A DNA stretch of 64,000 bases from Limobrevibacterium gyesilva (GCF_025989185.1 NZ_JAPDNT010000017.1:23334-87333); one strand, 5' to 3'; positions 1 to 8,786 are shown, counted from the first letter of the stretch. Notes: generated by a model from the sequence alone, not told the origin. Program-made: numbers and translations.

Positions 1-2
1 TC

Positions 3-734
3 TCGGCCCTGTTCGGCTATCAGCCGGAGACCGACGTCGGCGAAAACGAGACGTTGTATGGGGCACTCAGATATGACGGCGAGGCCCGGCCGCTTCGAGA
101 GATCGCCAGGCCCACATACTTCTCTGGCCTCGACCTGGTCCCGGGCAACCTCGAGCTGCAGGAGTTCGAGCACGAGACGCCTCGCGTGCTCGCACACCAG
201 CGCCGCGCCCCCGAAGAGCTGTTCTTCGCCCGTGTCGCCAGCGCCATCAACTCGGTGGAGACGCTGTACGACGTGGTCATCATCGACTGTCCTCCGCAGC
301 TCGGCTTCCTGACCCTGGGCGCCCTTTGCGCGGCCACCAGCGTGCTCATCACCGTGCACCCGCAGATGCTCGATATCGCCTCGATGTCGCAGTTCCTGCT
401 GATGACCTCGGATCTCCTTGACGTCGTGCAGCGGGCTGGCGGGCGGCTGCAACTGGATTTTCTCCGATACCTGATCACGCGCTACGAGCCGCAGGACGGA
501 CCGCAAACACAGGTTGTCGGTTTCCTGCGCAACCTGTTCGGCGATCGCGTGCTGACCAATGCCATGCTCAAGAGCACCGCCATTTCCGACGCCGGCCTGA
601 CAAAGCAGACGCTATACGAGATCGGCCGACAGGGTATGGGACGCGGCACCTATATCCGCGCACTTGAGGCGCTGAATGGCGTGAACGGTGAGATCGAGGG
701 GTTGATCCGCAGCGCGTGGGGGAGAGCGCCATGA
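3..734 (+). CDS. repA: RepA/ParA-type plasmid partition ATPase (5' end outside window)
   Basis: Partition ATPase that should act with the ParB-like protein encoded just downstream to segregate the plasmid. The frame is open from the first bases of the window, so the N-terminus with the Walker A motif lies outside. Visible are the repABC-type stretch SALFGYQPE, the switch/Walker B-like VVIIDCPPQLG near residue 95 of the visible part, and a C-terminal Arg-rich region. A TTG at 54 is only an internal codon. The stop overlaps the next start as ATGA at 731-734, so the pair is translationally coupled. The style matches RepA of repABC plasmids rather than small ParA proteins, but no repC follows. 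Confidence 0.93.
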   Translation, partial: SALFGYQPETDVGENETLYGALRYDGEARPLREIARPTYFSGLDLVPGNLELQEFEHETPRVLAHQRRAPEELFFARVASAINSVETLYDVVIIDCPPQLGFLTLGALCAATSVLITVHPQMLDIASMSQFLLMTSDLLDVVQRAGGRLQLDFLRYLITRYEPQDGPQTQVVGFLRNLFGDRVLTNAMLKSTAISDAGLTKQTLYEIGRQGMGRGTYIRALEALNGVNGEIEGLIRSAWGRAP

Positions 735-1720
735 AACGTCGCGACGTCGTCCGGGCTCTGCTGACGCCGGATCACATCGATGAGCCGGATGAAGCCGCCG
801 AGAAGCCTGCCCGTATCGCCTCACCCGCGGTGCGGGCCATGGGGTTGGAAATCGGCCGGCTGACGGACGAGGCGCGTGAGGCGGCGGCGCTGCGTAAGCT
901 GCTGGAGAGCGGTGATGCCGTCGTCGCGCTCGATCCGGCTCTGGTCGATCCGTCCTTCGTCTCGGATCGCCTATCCCGCACCTCCGATGGCGATTATCGG
1001 CGGCTGGTCGAAAGCATGCGCGACACCGGCCAGCAAGTGCCGATTCTGGTGCGACCTCACCCGGCTCAAGGCGGGCGGTATCAGATTGCCTATGGCCACC
1101 GGCGGCGCGAAGCCGCCGCGGAACTCGGTCTTCAGGTGAAGGCGATCGTTCGCACGCTGTCCGACGCCGAGTTGATCGTGGCGCAGGGGAAGGAAAATGC
1201 CGAACGACGCAATCTGTCGTTCATCGAGCGCGCGCTGTTCGCGGCACATCTGCAGGCAAAGGGGTTTGATCGATCCACACTGAATGCGGCGCTCGGCGTC
1301 CACACCGCGGAGATGACGCGGTTCCTTGCCGTCGCCGCTGCCGTCCCGGCCGATATTGTCCGCGCTATCGGTCCTGCGCCGAAGGCCGGACGGCCGCGAT
1401 GGATGCAACTGGCGACTTATCTTGATCGTGCTGAGGTGATCGAGACGGTCGGACGCATGCTTGCGCAACTGTCATTCCGCCAAATGAGCACGGATCGGCG
1501 ATTTGATGCGGTTATGGCCGCCCTCCGCCAGGCAGCGGAAGGCGGTGATATCGACGTGGTCCGCAACCGCCAGGGGGATCCGGTCATCCACGTGGGACGT
1601 TCCAGCAAGACCATCAAGTTCACGGTGGATGAACGGGTGGCGCCGATGCTCGGCCAGTTCATTCTTCAGCATCTTCCTGAACTTGTTCAACGCTTTGAGG
1701 ACGACGCGGCCCCGTCTTAG
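731..1720 (+). CDS. repB: RepB/ParB-type centromere-binding partition protein
   Basis: ParB-family protein that binds parS-like sites and partners the upstream ATPase. About 329 residues, the normal size for RepB. It carries the ParB nuclease-like core (QQVPILVRPHP, then YGHRRREAA), the conserved GKENAERRNLSFIERA stretch, a helix-turn-helix near residues 170-200, and a C-terminal RepB-type domain. I chose ATG 731, which overlaps the repA stop, over a GTG 15 bases upstream because the coupling ATGA is typical of this pair. No parS copy was identified by eye. A possible stem (CGGAGGC at 1754-1760, GCCTCCG at 1774-1780) lies after the stop but has no T-tract. Confidence 0.92.
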   Translation: MKRRDVVRALLTPDHIDEPDEAAEKPARIASPAVRAMGLEIGRLTDEAREAAALRKLLESGDAVVALDPALVDPSFVSDRLSRTSDGDYRRLVESMRDTGQQVPILVRPHPAQGGRYQIAYGHRRREAAAELGLQVKAIVRTLSDAELIVAQGKENAERRNLSFIERALFAAHLQAKGFDRSTLNAALGVHTAEMTRFLAVAAAVPADIVRAIGPAPKAGRPRWMQLATYLDRAEVIETVGRMLAQLSFRQMSTDRRFDAVMAALRQAAEGGDIDVVRNRQGDPVIHVGRSSKTIKFTVDERVAPMLGQFILQHLPELVQRFEDDAAPS

Positions 1721-1804
1721 CTTGTCTTCATCAGCTATCTGGCAAATCGAGTTCGGAGGCACCGGCATCCGCGGCCTCCGGTGTGCTGCCAATGCCCGTG
1801 AGCT

Positions 1805-2237
1805 GTGGACTCTGGTGAGTGGCGACCCAGTGGCGGCGGCTTGCCAGAGCGGGTGTAATCGGGTGGACTCTGGTGATGCCTTCTTTCCGCGAGCTGCGTT
1901 GGAGGTGCTCCTACGCCGAGCGACGACCTTCCCCGTTGTTTCATCCTGATAAGCCTGGTTGCTGACCTGTCGCACGTACTTGATGGGCGGGCATCACGGC
2001 TCGACGCGCCCCGATGAGTTGCCTGACATTGCCACCAGCGAGAGCAGGATGCCCTGCGGAAAGCTGAGTCTAGCCGCTGGTACAGGCATTGCCGTGTTCC
2101 TAGCGCCCTGGCCGCCAGTCTGAGAGGCTGTCGGCGGCCAAGCTCGGGCCACGGTAATGTGGACTTTGGTGAGCCGCTCGCCAGCGGCGAACAACAATCC
2201 GCTGCGCAGGTCCACGCCTAAGTGTGGACTTTGGTGA
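1805..2237 (+). repeat. Four iterons in direct orientation, downstream of the initiator gene
   Basis: The 14-bp motif GTGGACTYTGGTGA occurs at 1805-1818, 1863-1876, 2159-2172 and 2224-2237, all on the plus strand. The same motif recurs on the other side of the initiator gene. The gap between repB and the initiator (1721-2276) otherwise shows no convincing gene. The four sites probably bind the RepA initiator and may serve in copy control or origin handcuffing; this role is inferred from iteron plasmids in general. Confidence 0.85.
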
Positions 2238-2276
2238 GCTACAGGACGTGCCCGATCAAAGGCGGCCGTTTGCGGA

Positions 2277-3224
2277 TCAGCGAATCGCGATCACACGTGG
2301 TGCGACAGGTGGACGGCTTGGCTTCAAGATGACGCCCGCCTCGACCACTTCGACGTTCGCGGCGGGATACACCGCAAGGGCCAGTTGCAGGGTATCGCGC
2401 CATTTGTGCTTGAAGTGGTGCAGTTCCTTGAAGCCCGCCCCGAACTGTCCCTTGAGCGCTTTCCAGGTGATGAGTTTCGGGCTGCTCAATACGTGCAGCC
2501 GATAGGCCAGCCACAGATAGGCGTCGAGCGCTGCTGGGTTGTTGTTGATTGCACGGATCGCTGCCTCCTCGAGCGGGACGGGATGGCGTCGGAGCTGCTC
2601 AAAGAAGCCTTCGGAGAGTTTGGCTGTTTCGAGTGAGAGGCGACCCTGGGTGTCGTCCGGATCTTCTATGAACAGAGCCCGATCGACGATCGATTGATTG
2701 ATCAAGCCCGCGGACTTCCCTCCTTGCAAATGGAAGGTGAGACGGCAGCGACTGATCCTTTCGGCCTGCTCTTTCACAAGCTTGCCGGTTCGCCCGCCCA
2801 CTGATACGCCGATTCGCCGCAGCCAGTCGCGCAGCGAGCGGCCCAGTTCTACCTCGCGCGAGCCCGTCTTGAGGGCTTCGGTCTGCAGATAAAGCAGGAT
2901 GAGCCTTGCATGGCTGCCAAACGGCACGCCGACCCACTCAAGCGGCCCGTCATCGCTGCTCGGCCGCCTGCCGGGTTCGACGACCAGCCTGACCCGCTCT
3001 GCTGCGATTTCCCAAGGTACATCGTCGCCAAGTTTGCGATGGGGCAGCGCGCATTGCGCCCATCCGGAGTAGACGAAATTGAGTGCGCCGTCTTCATCGC
3101 CCATATAGAGCGCTGCAGTCTCGACGAGGCTACGGTCATGGCCGGCTTCAAGAGCGCCGCCTTTCCCACGTGCCTCCATGATGTCGTGGATTGTTCCCAT
3201 CACCGCATTTCCGACTCGTGGCAT
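2277..3224 (-). CDS. repA: Iteron-type plasmid replication initiator (RepA_C family)
   Basis: Replication initiator of the RepA_C type found on alphaproteobacterial plasmids. Recognisable stretches are MGTIHDIME near the start, FVYSGWAQCALPHRKL, the SVGGRTGKLVKEQAERI region, and a C-terminal winged-helix segment with LITWKALKGQFGAGF. I take ATG 3224 (about 315 residues). The frame is open back to a TTG at 3380, but that would run the gene through three to four iterons, and ATG 3200 and 3233 are also possible; no strong ribosome-binding site decides. The gene converges on parAB, and iterons lie on both sides, so it probably drives and autoregulates the origin at 3240-3460. Confidence 0.88.
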   Translation of the reverse strand: MPRVGNAVMGTIHDIMEARGKGGALEAGHDRSLVETAALYMGDEDGALNFVYSGWAQCALPHRKLGDDVPWEIAAERVRLVVEPGRRPSSDDGPLEWVGVPFGSHARLILLYLQTEALKTGSREVELGRSLRDWLRRIGVSVGGRTGKLVKEQAERISRCRLTFHLQGGKSAGLINQSIVDRALFIEDPDDTQGRLSLETAKLSEGFFEQLRRHPVPLEEAAIRAINNNPAALDAYLWLAYRLHVLSSPKLITWKALKGQFGAGFKELHHFKHKWRDTLQLALAVYPAANVEVVEAGVILKPSRPPVAPRVIAIR

Positions 3225-3548
3225 TGACCACATTCTGTAGTTTGAACTGGTTGCTGTCACCGTGGACTGTGGTGAGGAAGCTATTGGAATAGCTATTTGT
3301 GATTCTTTATTAGCTTGTTCACCAGGGTCCACGGGATAAGTCCGGCAAACGCTTGATTTGCCGTCAACGCGCCGCACCAAGGTCCACAGGCGGCGTCACC
3401 AGAGTCCACACCGGAGCTCTGGATAAGCGGGCCCTCCGGCTCACCAGAGTCCACGACATCGTTGGCCGACTCGACTCTGGCTGTGAGACGGGTGGAATGC
3501 GGTTCGTGGCATGTGTATATTGCACGGGCAAATTGGTGGATACGACCC
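3225..3548. other. Putative oriV: iterons plus AT-rich segment
   Basis: Five further copies of the 14-bp iteron lie here: 3262-3275 on the plus strand, and 3319-3332, 3374-3387 (first base deviates), 3396-3409 and 3441-3454 on the minus strand. Between the first two is an AT-rich stretch (about 3280-3318) with the inverted repeat AGCTATT/AATAGCT. Iterons plus an AT-rich unwinding segment upstream of the initiator start is the usual layout of an iteron origin, so oriV is inferred here. No good DnaA box was recognised. Confidence 0.72.
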
Positions 3549-3818
3549 ATGCTTCCCATGCCATTCGACCAGAAGGCGCGCAAACAGACGGTCAGCCTGA
3601 CGGTGAACAGCGACCTCTACGCCAAGGCCCGAAATGCCGGCATCAACGTGTCTCGCGTCGCCGAGAAGGCGCTGGCCGAGGAGCTCGGGGCCAGGCAGGC
3701 CGAAGCGCTGCGCGCCGAGATCAGGCAGGACATGGATGCGCTCGCCCGCTACGTGGCCGAGCATGGTGATCCGGCGGCGGAACTCCGGGAGATGTTTGCC
3801 GCTGACCATGCAGCATGA
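3549..3818 (+). CDS. ccdA: CcdA-like antitoxin
   Basis: Type II antitoxin of 89 residues that should neutralise the CcdB-like toxin encoded next and repress its own operon. The N-terminal ribbon-helix-helix region (KQTVSLTVNSDLYAKARNAGINVS) and the acidic C-terminal tail (DPAAELREMFAA) are typical of CcdA. ATG 3549 is preferred to ATG 3558 because GGTGGA lies 8 bases upstream of it. The 3' end overlaps ccdB. Sitting beside the origin, it fits a plasmid addiction role. Confidence 0.9.
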   Translation: MLPMPFDQKARKQTVSLTVNSDLYAKARNAGINVSRVAEKALAEELGARQAEALRAEIRQDMDALARYVAEHGDPAAELREMFAADHAA

Positions 3819-4119
3819 CGTGTTCGCGAATCCGGCGCCTCGGAGCCGCGGGCCGTTCCCGTTCATCGCCGTGCTGCAGGCGGACCTGGCCGAGGAAGGC
3901 CGGGGACGAATCGTCGCGCCGATGGCGCCGCGTTCGGGCATGCCGACGGCGGCCGGAAGGCTCCTTCCGGTCGTCCAGCACGCGGGAGCGGAGTATCTGC
4001 TGGCAGTCGAACTGATGACGTCGATCCCCAAGGCGGAGCTTCGCCGGCCCCTGGGCTCGATCGCCGCGCACCGGGACCAGATTACGCGGGCGCTGGATTG
4101 GTTGTTCACCGGGGTTTGA
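3808..4119 (+). CDS. ccdB: CcdB-like toxin (DNA gyrase poison family)
   Basis: 103-residue protein of the CcdB family, whose members trap DNA gyrase. Family features are the start MQHDVFANP, the internal PFIAVLQADL and RIVAPMAPR segments, LPVVQHAGAEYLLAVELM, and a C-terminal helix ending ALDWLFTGV, the region that contacts gyrase in known CcdB. Start ATG 3808 lies inside the last codons of ccdA (overlap ATGCAGCATGA), so the two are coupled. Length is normal and no damage is seen. Confidence 0.92.
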   Translation: MQHDVFANPAPRSRGPFPFIAVLQADLAEEGRGRIVAPMAPRSGMPTAAGRLLPVVQHAGAEYLLAVELMTSIPKAELRRPLGSIAAHRDQITRALDWLFTGV

Positions 4120-4173
4120 GGCGCTTCGCTTTGGCCGCTCACGGCGCTGCGCGCCCTATGCGTGGGAGCCCGT

Positions 4174-5595
4174 TCAGCCGTTCTTGTCCCCGTGGGCGCG
4201 GAACAGTTTTTCGGTGACGTTGTTGCGCCAGAGCTCGGCGGGACGCAGGTAGCCGAGGGCCACTTCGGTGGATTTGTGCCGGGTCTGGCGCATCAGCTCG
4301 GCGAGGCCGGCGCCCTGGTCGGCGGCGGCGGTGGCCAGGCCGGCGCGCAGCGAGTGGCCGGAATACAGGGCCGGGTCGAGCCCGGCGGCTGCGGCGGCCT
4401 GCTTGACCAGGCGGGCGACCGCCTTGTCCGAGAGTTTTGCCCCGGTCGGCTTTCCCGCCTTGGTGACGGCGCAGAACAGCGGCCGCTGGGCGCGGGCGGA
4501 CGGGCTGGCGGTCCAGTCCAGGTCGGCGGCAAGGTGGCGGTGCGCCAGCCAGGCTTCGAGGGCGGCGGAAGGGCAGAATCCCGGCTCGTCCGGGTTGGCG
4601 CAGACGGCGACCAGCTGGCCGGCGCCGTGCGGGTCGGTCTTCGAGCGTCGCAGCAGCAGGCGCAGGCCGCGGCCGGGCACGATCTCGACGTCGCCCAGCG
4701 CCAGCCCGACCAGTTCCGAGCGCCGCAGCGCCGCGCCGAAGCCGAGCAGCAGCATGGCGCGCTGGCGGGCACCCAGTGCCTCGCGGGCCACGATGGCCTG
4801 GCGGGCACCCGGTGCCGCGCCGGCCACGCTGGCCGGACGGGTCAGGCTCGCCTCGCCGGCCACGTTGGCCCCGCCGGAGGCGGCAACGGACAGAAGCATG
4901 GGCCGCAACACGGCGGGCACGGCCGGGGCGGCCTGGCGGCGCGGGCGGGTGCCCTTGGCCCGGGTGATGCCGTCGATGACCATGGCCAGCCTGGGGTGGC
5001 GCAGGTCGAGCGAGATGCCGGCCAGCAGATGGGCGGTGCGGATCGCCGCCAGGTGCACGCGCAGGGTGCTGACGGCGAGGCCGTCATCGGCGCGGCGGAC
5101 GGCGTACATGGCGACGGTGTCGGGATCGCCGGCGAGCGGCTCGCGGCCGAGCGACCGGCACCAGGCGGAGAAGGCCTGCCAGGCCGAGCGGTAAGCGCGC
5201 CTGGTGCCGTCGCCGCGGGCGCGGCTGGCATAGACGGCGGCGCGCGCGGTTAAGTCGCCGAGTTCCGCCGCCCGGGCGCCGTCCGGGATCTCCAAGGGGC
5301 CGAGCAGGTCGGTGTCCAGGCGGTATTTTTCCCGCCCCGTGGCGGCGGCGGCGGCGAGCGAGGCGCCGGGCGCGGGCGGCGGATCGGTTTCCCGAGGGCA
5401 AGCCCCGTCCGTCGACACGGGCGGGGGGCGGGGCGGAGCGGGCGAAGGTTCCGGCGGCGTCAGAAGCTGGAAGGCCCGCGGAGGGAGGGGAGGTGCGTCG
5501 CCGGTCCCCGCCATCGCCGGCGCGCCGGCCGCGTGCGGCCACGCTTGGCGCGGCGCGGCGTGCGGATCGGGGTCTGGCTCGACGGGGGCGTTCAT
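4174..5595 (-). CDS. Tyrosine site-specific recombinase with Pro-rich N-terminus
   Basis: 473-residue tyrosine recombinase. The core-binding domain starts near residue 100 (TRRAYRSAWQAFSAWCRSLG). Catalytic residues visible are Arg in ALRRSELVGL, His/Arg in GHSLRAG, His in RQTRHKS and the nucleophile Tyr in LGYLRP. The first 85 residues are low complexity, rich in Pro and Ala. An Ala-rich insertion near residues 240-280 is built from imperfect repeats in the DNA around 4760-4870. The gene runs towards ccdB, with start ATG 5595. It could act on the plasmid itself (multimer resolution) or on an integrating module; no target site was identified. Confidence 0.9.
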   Translation of the reverse strand: MNAPVEPDPDPHAAPRQAWPHAAGAPAMAGTGDAPPLPPRAFQLLTPPEPSPAPPRPPPVSTDGACPRETDPPPAPGASLAAAAATGREKYRLDTDLLGPLEIPDGARAAELGDLTARAAVYASRARGDGTRRAYRSAWQAFSAWCRSLGREPLAGDPDTVAMYAVRRADDGLAVSTLRVHLAAIRTAHLLAGISLDLRHPRLAMVIDGITRAKGTRPRRQAAPAVPAVLRPMLLSVAASGGANVAGEASLTRPASVAGAAPGARQAIVAREALGARQRAMLLLGFGAALRRSELVGLALGDVEIVPGRGLRLLLRRSKTDPHGAGQLVAVCANPDEPGFCPSAALEAWLAHRHLAADLDWTASPSARAQRPLFCAVTKAGKPTGAKLSDKAVARLVKQAAAAAGLDPALYSGHSLRAGLATAAADQGAGLAELMRQTRHKSTEVALGYLRPAELWRNNVTEKLFRAHGDKNG

Positions 5596-6003
5596 GCCGC
5601 GAGTCTAGCCGGGGGAAATGACGTCCGTAAATGGCGCTTGTCGGACGGAATCTTTCGCCGGCGCCGGACGCGGGGAAAGCGAGCGAGGCAGGCACGGCAA
5701 AGACCCACCGGGATACGGACGAAAATTCTTCAGGCTCTTCTGTCTCAGCCGAAAACTTACCAAATCCCAATAGCCTAATGTCTTCACCCAGGCGGGGTCA
5801 GCCGGCCCCCCCGCGGTCACAGTGTCTGCCACGGACCCTGTGGCGGCCTCCAAGGGAGAGGGAGCCAGCTAGCCGGGCCCGGTCCCCGGTTCGCGCTGGT
5901 CCAGTGGACGGCGCAACCGCCGTTGCCTCGCCAGGGCGATGGTGCCTGGCAGCATAATTGACAAATATTGCCATTTCTTGCCATGGTGGCGGCGGAGGCT
6001 CCC
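5596..6003. other. Intergenic region between recombinase and parD
   Basis: About 400 bases without a supported gene. Just before the parD start are two direct repeats TTGCCAT at 5968-5974 and 5978-5984, a TTGACA at 5958-5963 that could be a -35 element, and a GGAGG ribosome-binding site at 5994-5998. The repeats are plausible ParD operator half-sites. The rest shows no structure that I can name. Confidence 0.4.
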
Positions 6004-6264
6004 ATGGCAACGATGAATGTGTCACTGCCGGACCCGATGAAGGAGTGGGTCGAGGCGCAGGCCAGGACCGGCCGTTACAGCAACGCGAGCGACTATGTGC
6101 GCGACCTGATCCGGCGCGACCAGGAGCGGGCGGCCAGGCTGGAAGAGCTGCAACGGCTCATCACCGAGGGAATTGAAAGTGGGATTAGCACCCGCTCGAT
6201 CGGCGACATCCTGAAGGCCGCGCGCGCGCAGGCGACGGACGCCGCGCGCGACCATGACGTATAG
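6004..6264 (+). CDS. parD: ParD-like antitoxin (toxin partner broken)
   Basis: 86-residue ribbon-helix-helix antitoxin of the ParD/CC2985 type. The N-terminus MATMNVSLPDPMKEWVEAQ and the segment YSNASDYVRDLIRRDQERAARLEELQ are diagnostic. The start ATG 6004 has GGAGG five bases upstream. Its 3' end overlaps the start of a parE-like frame at 6254, as in intact parDE operons, but that partner is cut off after about 19 codons, leaving an orphan antitoxin. Confidence 0.9.
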   Translation: MATMNVSLPDPMKEWVEAQARTGRYSNASDYVRDLIRRDQERAARLEELQRLITEGIESGISTRSIGDILKAARAQATDAARDHDV

Positions 6265-6310
6265 GACGACCCGGCAAGCCGACCAGGACATCATCGACAT
6301 CTATCTTCGG
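6254..6310 (+). pseudogene. parE: parE toxin fragment (first ~19 codons)
   Basis: The frame MTYRTTRQADQDIIDIYLRG is the N-terminus of a ParE/RelE-type toxin and overlaps the end of parD by 11 bases. From about 6310 the sequence changes to IS-like terminal DNA and the toxin frame is lost. A functional toxin of about 95 residues cannot be made from here. Confidence 0.8.
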
Positions 6311-6675
6311 GGCTGTAAATCAGCACCGAACTGGGACCCCACCGCAAACTGCGCACAATACTTTGATATTCCAAGCGAAATTTCGTTCGCTGTGGGATCC
6401 CGATCGGCGCCGATCGGGACCCTTTCCTTTTGCTGATTTCGCAAGTCGTTTCAGCGCATTGCGGCAGGTTTGGAGGGGGGCCCCGCTTCGGTGCCGTTTT
6501 ACACGATTCGGCCCGCGGGACAGCAGTGATGGTCATCCGATCGGCTTCGGGACAAACTCGATCGGCAATCAGCTCATTCGGCACGAGCGCGAGGATGGAT
6601 TTCAAGGATGACCGACATTGTTTCAGGTGGCGAGGTCATCTCTGTCGACGATTCGCTGAACCAGTACAAGCGAAA
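6311..6675. other. IS-like terminal debris, no gene
   Basis: Starts abruptly at the point where parE is broken. It contains a GATCGGC/GCCGATC palindrome embedded in longer arms near 6396-6421, with GGGACC-type repeats of the kind seen at transposon ends. No transposase frame is present. I read it as the remains of an insertion event; an IS21-type end is possible but unproven. Confidence 0.4.
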
Positions 6676-6701
6676 CTGCACCGAAAGTGCGGAAGAGCCC
6701 C
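6676..6701 (-). repeat. Solo ISL3-type terminal inverted repeat
   Basis: CTGCACCGAAAGTGCGGAAG followed by AGCCCC differs by one base from the ends of the two ISL3 copies at 54409-54433 and 63791-63814. Beyond these 24-26 bases the similarity stops, and no ISL3 transposase lies beside it. It is either an orphan IS end or the end of a related element. Confidence 0.55.
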
Positions 6702-6702
6702 T

Positions 6703-6970
6703 TTTGCAGGCCGATTGACAGTCGGCGAAACCGGCAGCGAATTTCGTGCACCAGCGTCGCACCGATTCGTGGGAGACGACAACGCCGCGTTCCGCCAAGG
6801 AGCAGCTCGACTTCCCGCAGGCTGAGGCTGAAGACGTGGTACAGCCAGACGGCGTGGCTGATGACCTTGGCGGGGAACCGATGACGGTAGGACGGGTCGG
6901 GTTGCGGCTTCATACCGCCAGTCTCGCCCGGCTCCGCCCACGCTGCCAGACCTGGTTACCGTGACAATGC
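6703..6970 (-). pseudogene. IS6-family transposase remnant
   Basis: The reverse strand from ATG 6913 reads PSYRHRFPAKVISHAVWLYHVFSLSLREVELLL, then, after a frameshift near 6798, AERGVVVSHESVRRWCTKFAAGFAD. Together these are the N-terminus of an IS6/IS26-like transposase. The catalytic DDE domain is missing. The outer end GGCATTGTCAC near 6960-6970 (reverse strand) fits an IS6-type inverted repeat. The fragment is cut next to the ISL3-type end at 6701. Confidence 0.8.
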
Positions 6971-7208
6971 CCTCTGCCGGTCAGGAAGCAAATCCACCTG
7001 AGGCAATGCGTGCTCCTGAACGGTCATAAGGATAGCACCGGGGTGGCGTGAGATGTGCGAGCCATTCTCGCTGTTTGGGTGGCAATACCGCGGGAATTCC
7101 GCAGTGCTTCGCCTCACATGCGCTTCGGATGCATCCGGCCAAATCTGCAGCAGGACTATGCTACCCCTCCCTCACAACTTCACATGATTGGTCGCAGAAC
7201 CGCGCGCC

Positions 7209-8786
7209 TCACTCCGGCAGCCCCGCCTTCCGCAACCCATCCGCGAAGGTCGCGAGGTCCTCCGGCCGGCGGATCGGGAGCCAATCCGCGAGATTGGAGA
7301 CGCGCAGCGTGGGGTCGAGCTCGCGCAGATGCTTCATCGCGCGCTGCGCCTCGTCCGGCCGACCCGCGAGCGCATGGCTTGCCGCGATGACACTGACGAC
7401 CATCAGGAAGCTCGGCAACTCCCGGAAGGCTTTCTCCGCCCACGACGACGCGGCGTCGAAGCGCCCCGCGAACAGATGCGCCGCCGCCAGTCCGGCCTGC
7501 ATGCGATAGAGCTCGGGGTCGAGTGGGCTCAGCCTCATGGCGCGCGCGAAGTGCTCGATGGCGGCGTCCGGCTCGCCGTTCCAGGTCCGTAGGAATCCGG
7601 CGAGGAACGAGGCCGACGCGAGATTGGGATTGAGCACGAGCGCCCGGTCGAGCAAGGCGATGCCGCCGGCTATGTCATCGGTGAGGTGGGCGAGCGCATG
7701 CCCGCCGCGGCTGAGCGCGACCGCATCGTCCCGGCCCAGGTCGACGGCCCGGCGCGCCAGGCGGGCGCCCTCGGCGATCTCGCCTGGGCGGTCGGTCATC
7801 CAGCCGTTGACCTTGCGCCAGAAATAGCACCACGCCGCCATCGCATAGGCCGACGCGAAATTCGGGTCGCGCATGAGCGCGTGGTTGAACTGGCCGAGCG
7901 CCGCGTCGATCGACTCCCTGGATCCCAGATGGAGGTGCGCCATGCCGCGCAGATAGTTGTCGTAGGCATCGAGGCTTTCGGTTGGCTTGCGCTGCGCGCG
8001 CTCGATCTCGGCCCGCTCGAGCTGCGGCGCGATCGCGCCGACGACGGCCTCGGTGACCTGATCCTGCAGCTCGAAAATATCGCCGAGCGCGCCTTCGAAG
8101 CGCTCGGCCCACAGATGCGCCCCAGTGGTCGCATCGATCAGCTGCCCGGTGATGCGCACCTTGTGCGTCGCCTTGCGCACGCTGCCTTCCAGCACATAGC
8201 GCACGCCGAGCTCGCGGCCGACCTGTTTCACGTCGACCGCGCGGCCTTTGTAAGTGAAGCTCGAATTGCGTGCGATCACGAACAGCCAGCGAATGCGCGA
8301 CAAGGCCGTGATGATGTCCTCTACCACGCCGTCAGTGAAATACTCCTGCTCGATGTCGCCGCTTAGGTTCAGGAACGGGAGCGCGGCGATCGAGGGCCTG
8401 TCGGGGAGGGCCGGCGCCTCTGCGATGGTCTTGCCCGGTGCGTCGGGCTCGGTGCTGGCCACGGCGCAGCGACTGGCGATCTCGCTGACGTCGCCGACGA
8501 ACCGGAACCCCTTGCGGGCGATCGTTCGAAGCAGGCGCTGATTCTGCCCGCTGTCGCCGATGGCCTTGCGCGCCGCGTTGATGTGACTGGTCAGGGTCGA
8601 TTCAGAGACGATCCGCCCGGCCCACACGGCATCCAGGAGCTCGTCCTTGCTGACGACGTGCTCGCGGCTCCGCACCAGATGGAGCAGCAGGTCGAAGACC
8701 TGCGGCCCGACGGCGATCCGCCGGGCGCTGCGCGTGAGCTCCCGCCGGTCCGAGTCGATCACGTAGTCCTCGAACGCGTACCGCAC
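7209..8786 (-). CDS. CadC-like winged-helix regulator with TPR domain
   Basis: 525-residue transcriptional regulator. Residues 1-95 form an OmpR/CadC-type winged helix (FDLLLHLVRSREHVVSKDELLDAVW, then LLRTIARKGFRFVG). Residues about 125-240 match the TolB-like segment common in adenylate-cyclase-associated regulators (PFLNLSGDIEQEYFTDGVVE). From about 255 to the end there are TPR-like helices. There is no membrane segment, so it differs from true CadC. It is transcribed divergently from the reductase/cupin/hydrolase genes at 9074-11254 across a 287-base gap and is the likely regulator of that group. The signal it senses is unknown. Confidence 0.88.
   Translation of the reverse strand: MRYAFEDYVIDSDRRELTRSARRIAVGPQVFDLLLHLVRSREHVVSKDELLDAVWAGRIVSESTLTSHINAARKAIGDSGQNQRLLRTIARKGFRFVGDVSEIASRCAVASTEPDAPGKTIAEAPALPDRPSIAALPFLNLSGDIEQEYFTDGVVEDIITALSRIRWLFVIARNSSFTYKGRAVDVKQVGRELGVRYVLEGSVRKATHKVRITGQLIDATTGAHLWAERFEGALGDIFELQDQVTEAVVGAIAPQLERAEIERAQRKPTESLDAYDNYLRGMAHLHLGSRESIDAALGQFNHALMRDPNFASAYAMAAWCYFWRKVNGWMTDRPGEIAEGARLARRAVDLGRDDAVALSRGGHALAHLTDDIAGGIALLDRALVLNPNLASASFLAGFLRTWNGEPDAAIEHFARAMRLSPLDPELYRMQAGLAAAHLFAGRFDAASSWAEKAFRELPSFLMVVSVIAASHALAGRPDEAQRAMKHLRELDPTLRVSNLADWLPIRRPEDLATFADGLRKAGLPE

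Noticed and set aside
1721..2276. parS centromere copies
   Set aside because: I looked for the usual RepB palindrome with GTT and AAC ends and found no convincing match by eye.
3225..3380. Longer start (TTG 3380) for the RepA initiator
   Set aside because: It would place several iterons inside the coding sequence and adds residues with no likeness to the family.
4162..5253. 363-codon Gly/Ala/Gln-rich frame on the plus strand
   Set aside because: Antisense to the tyrosine recombinase; low-complexity composition typical of a shadow frame.
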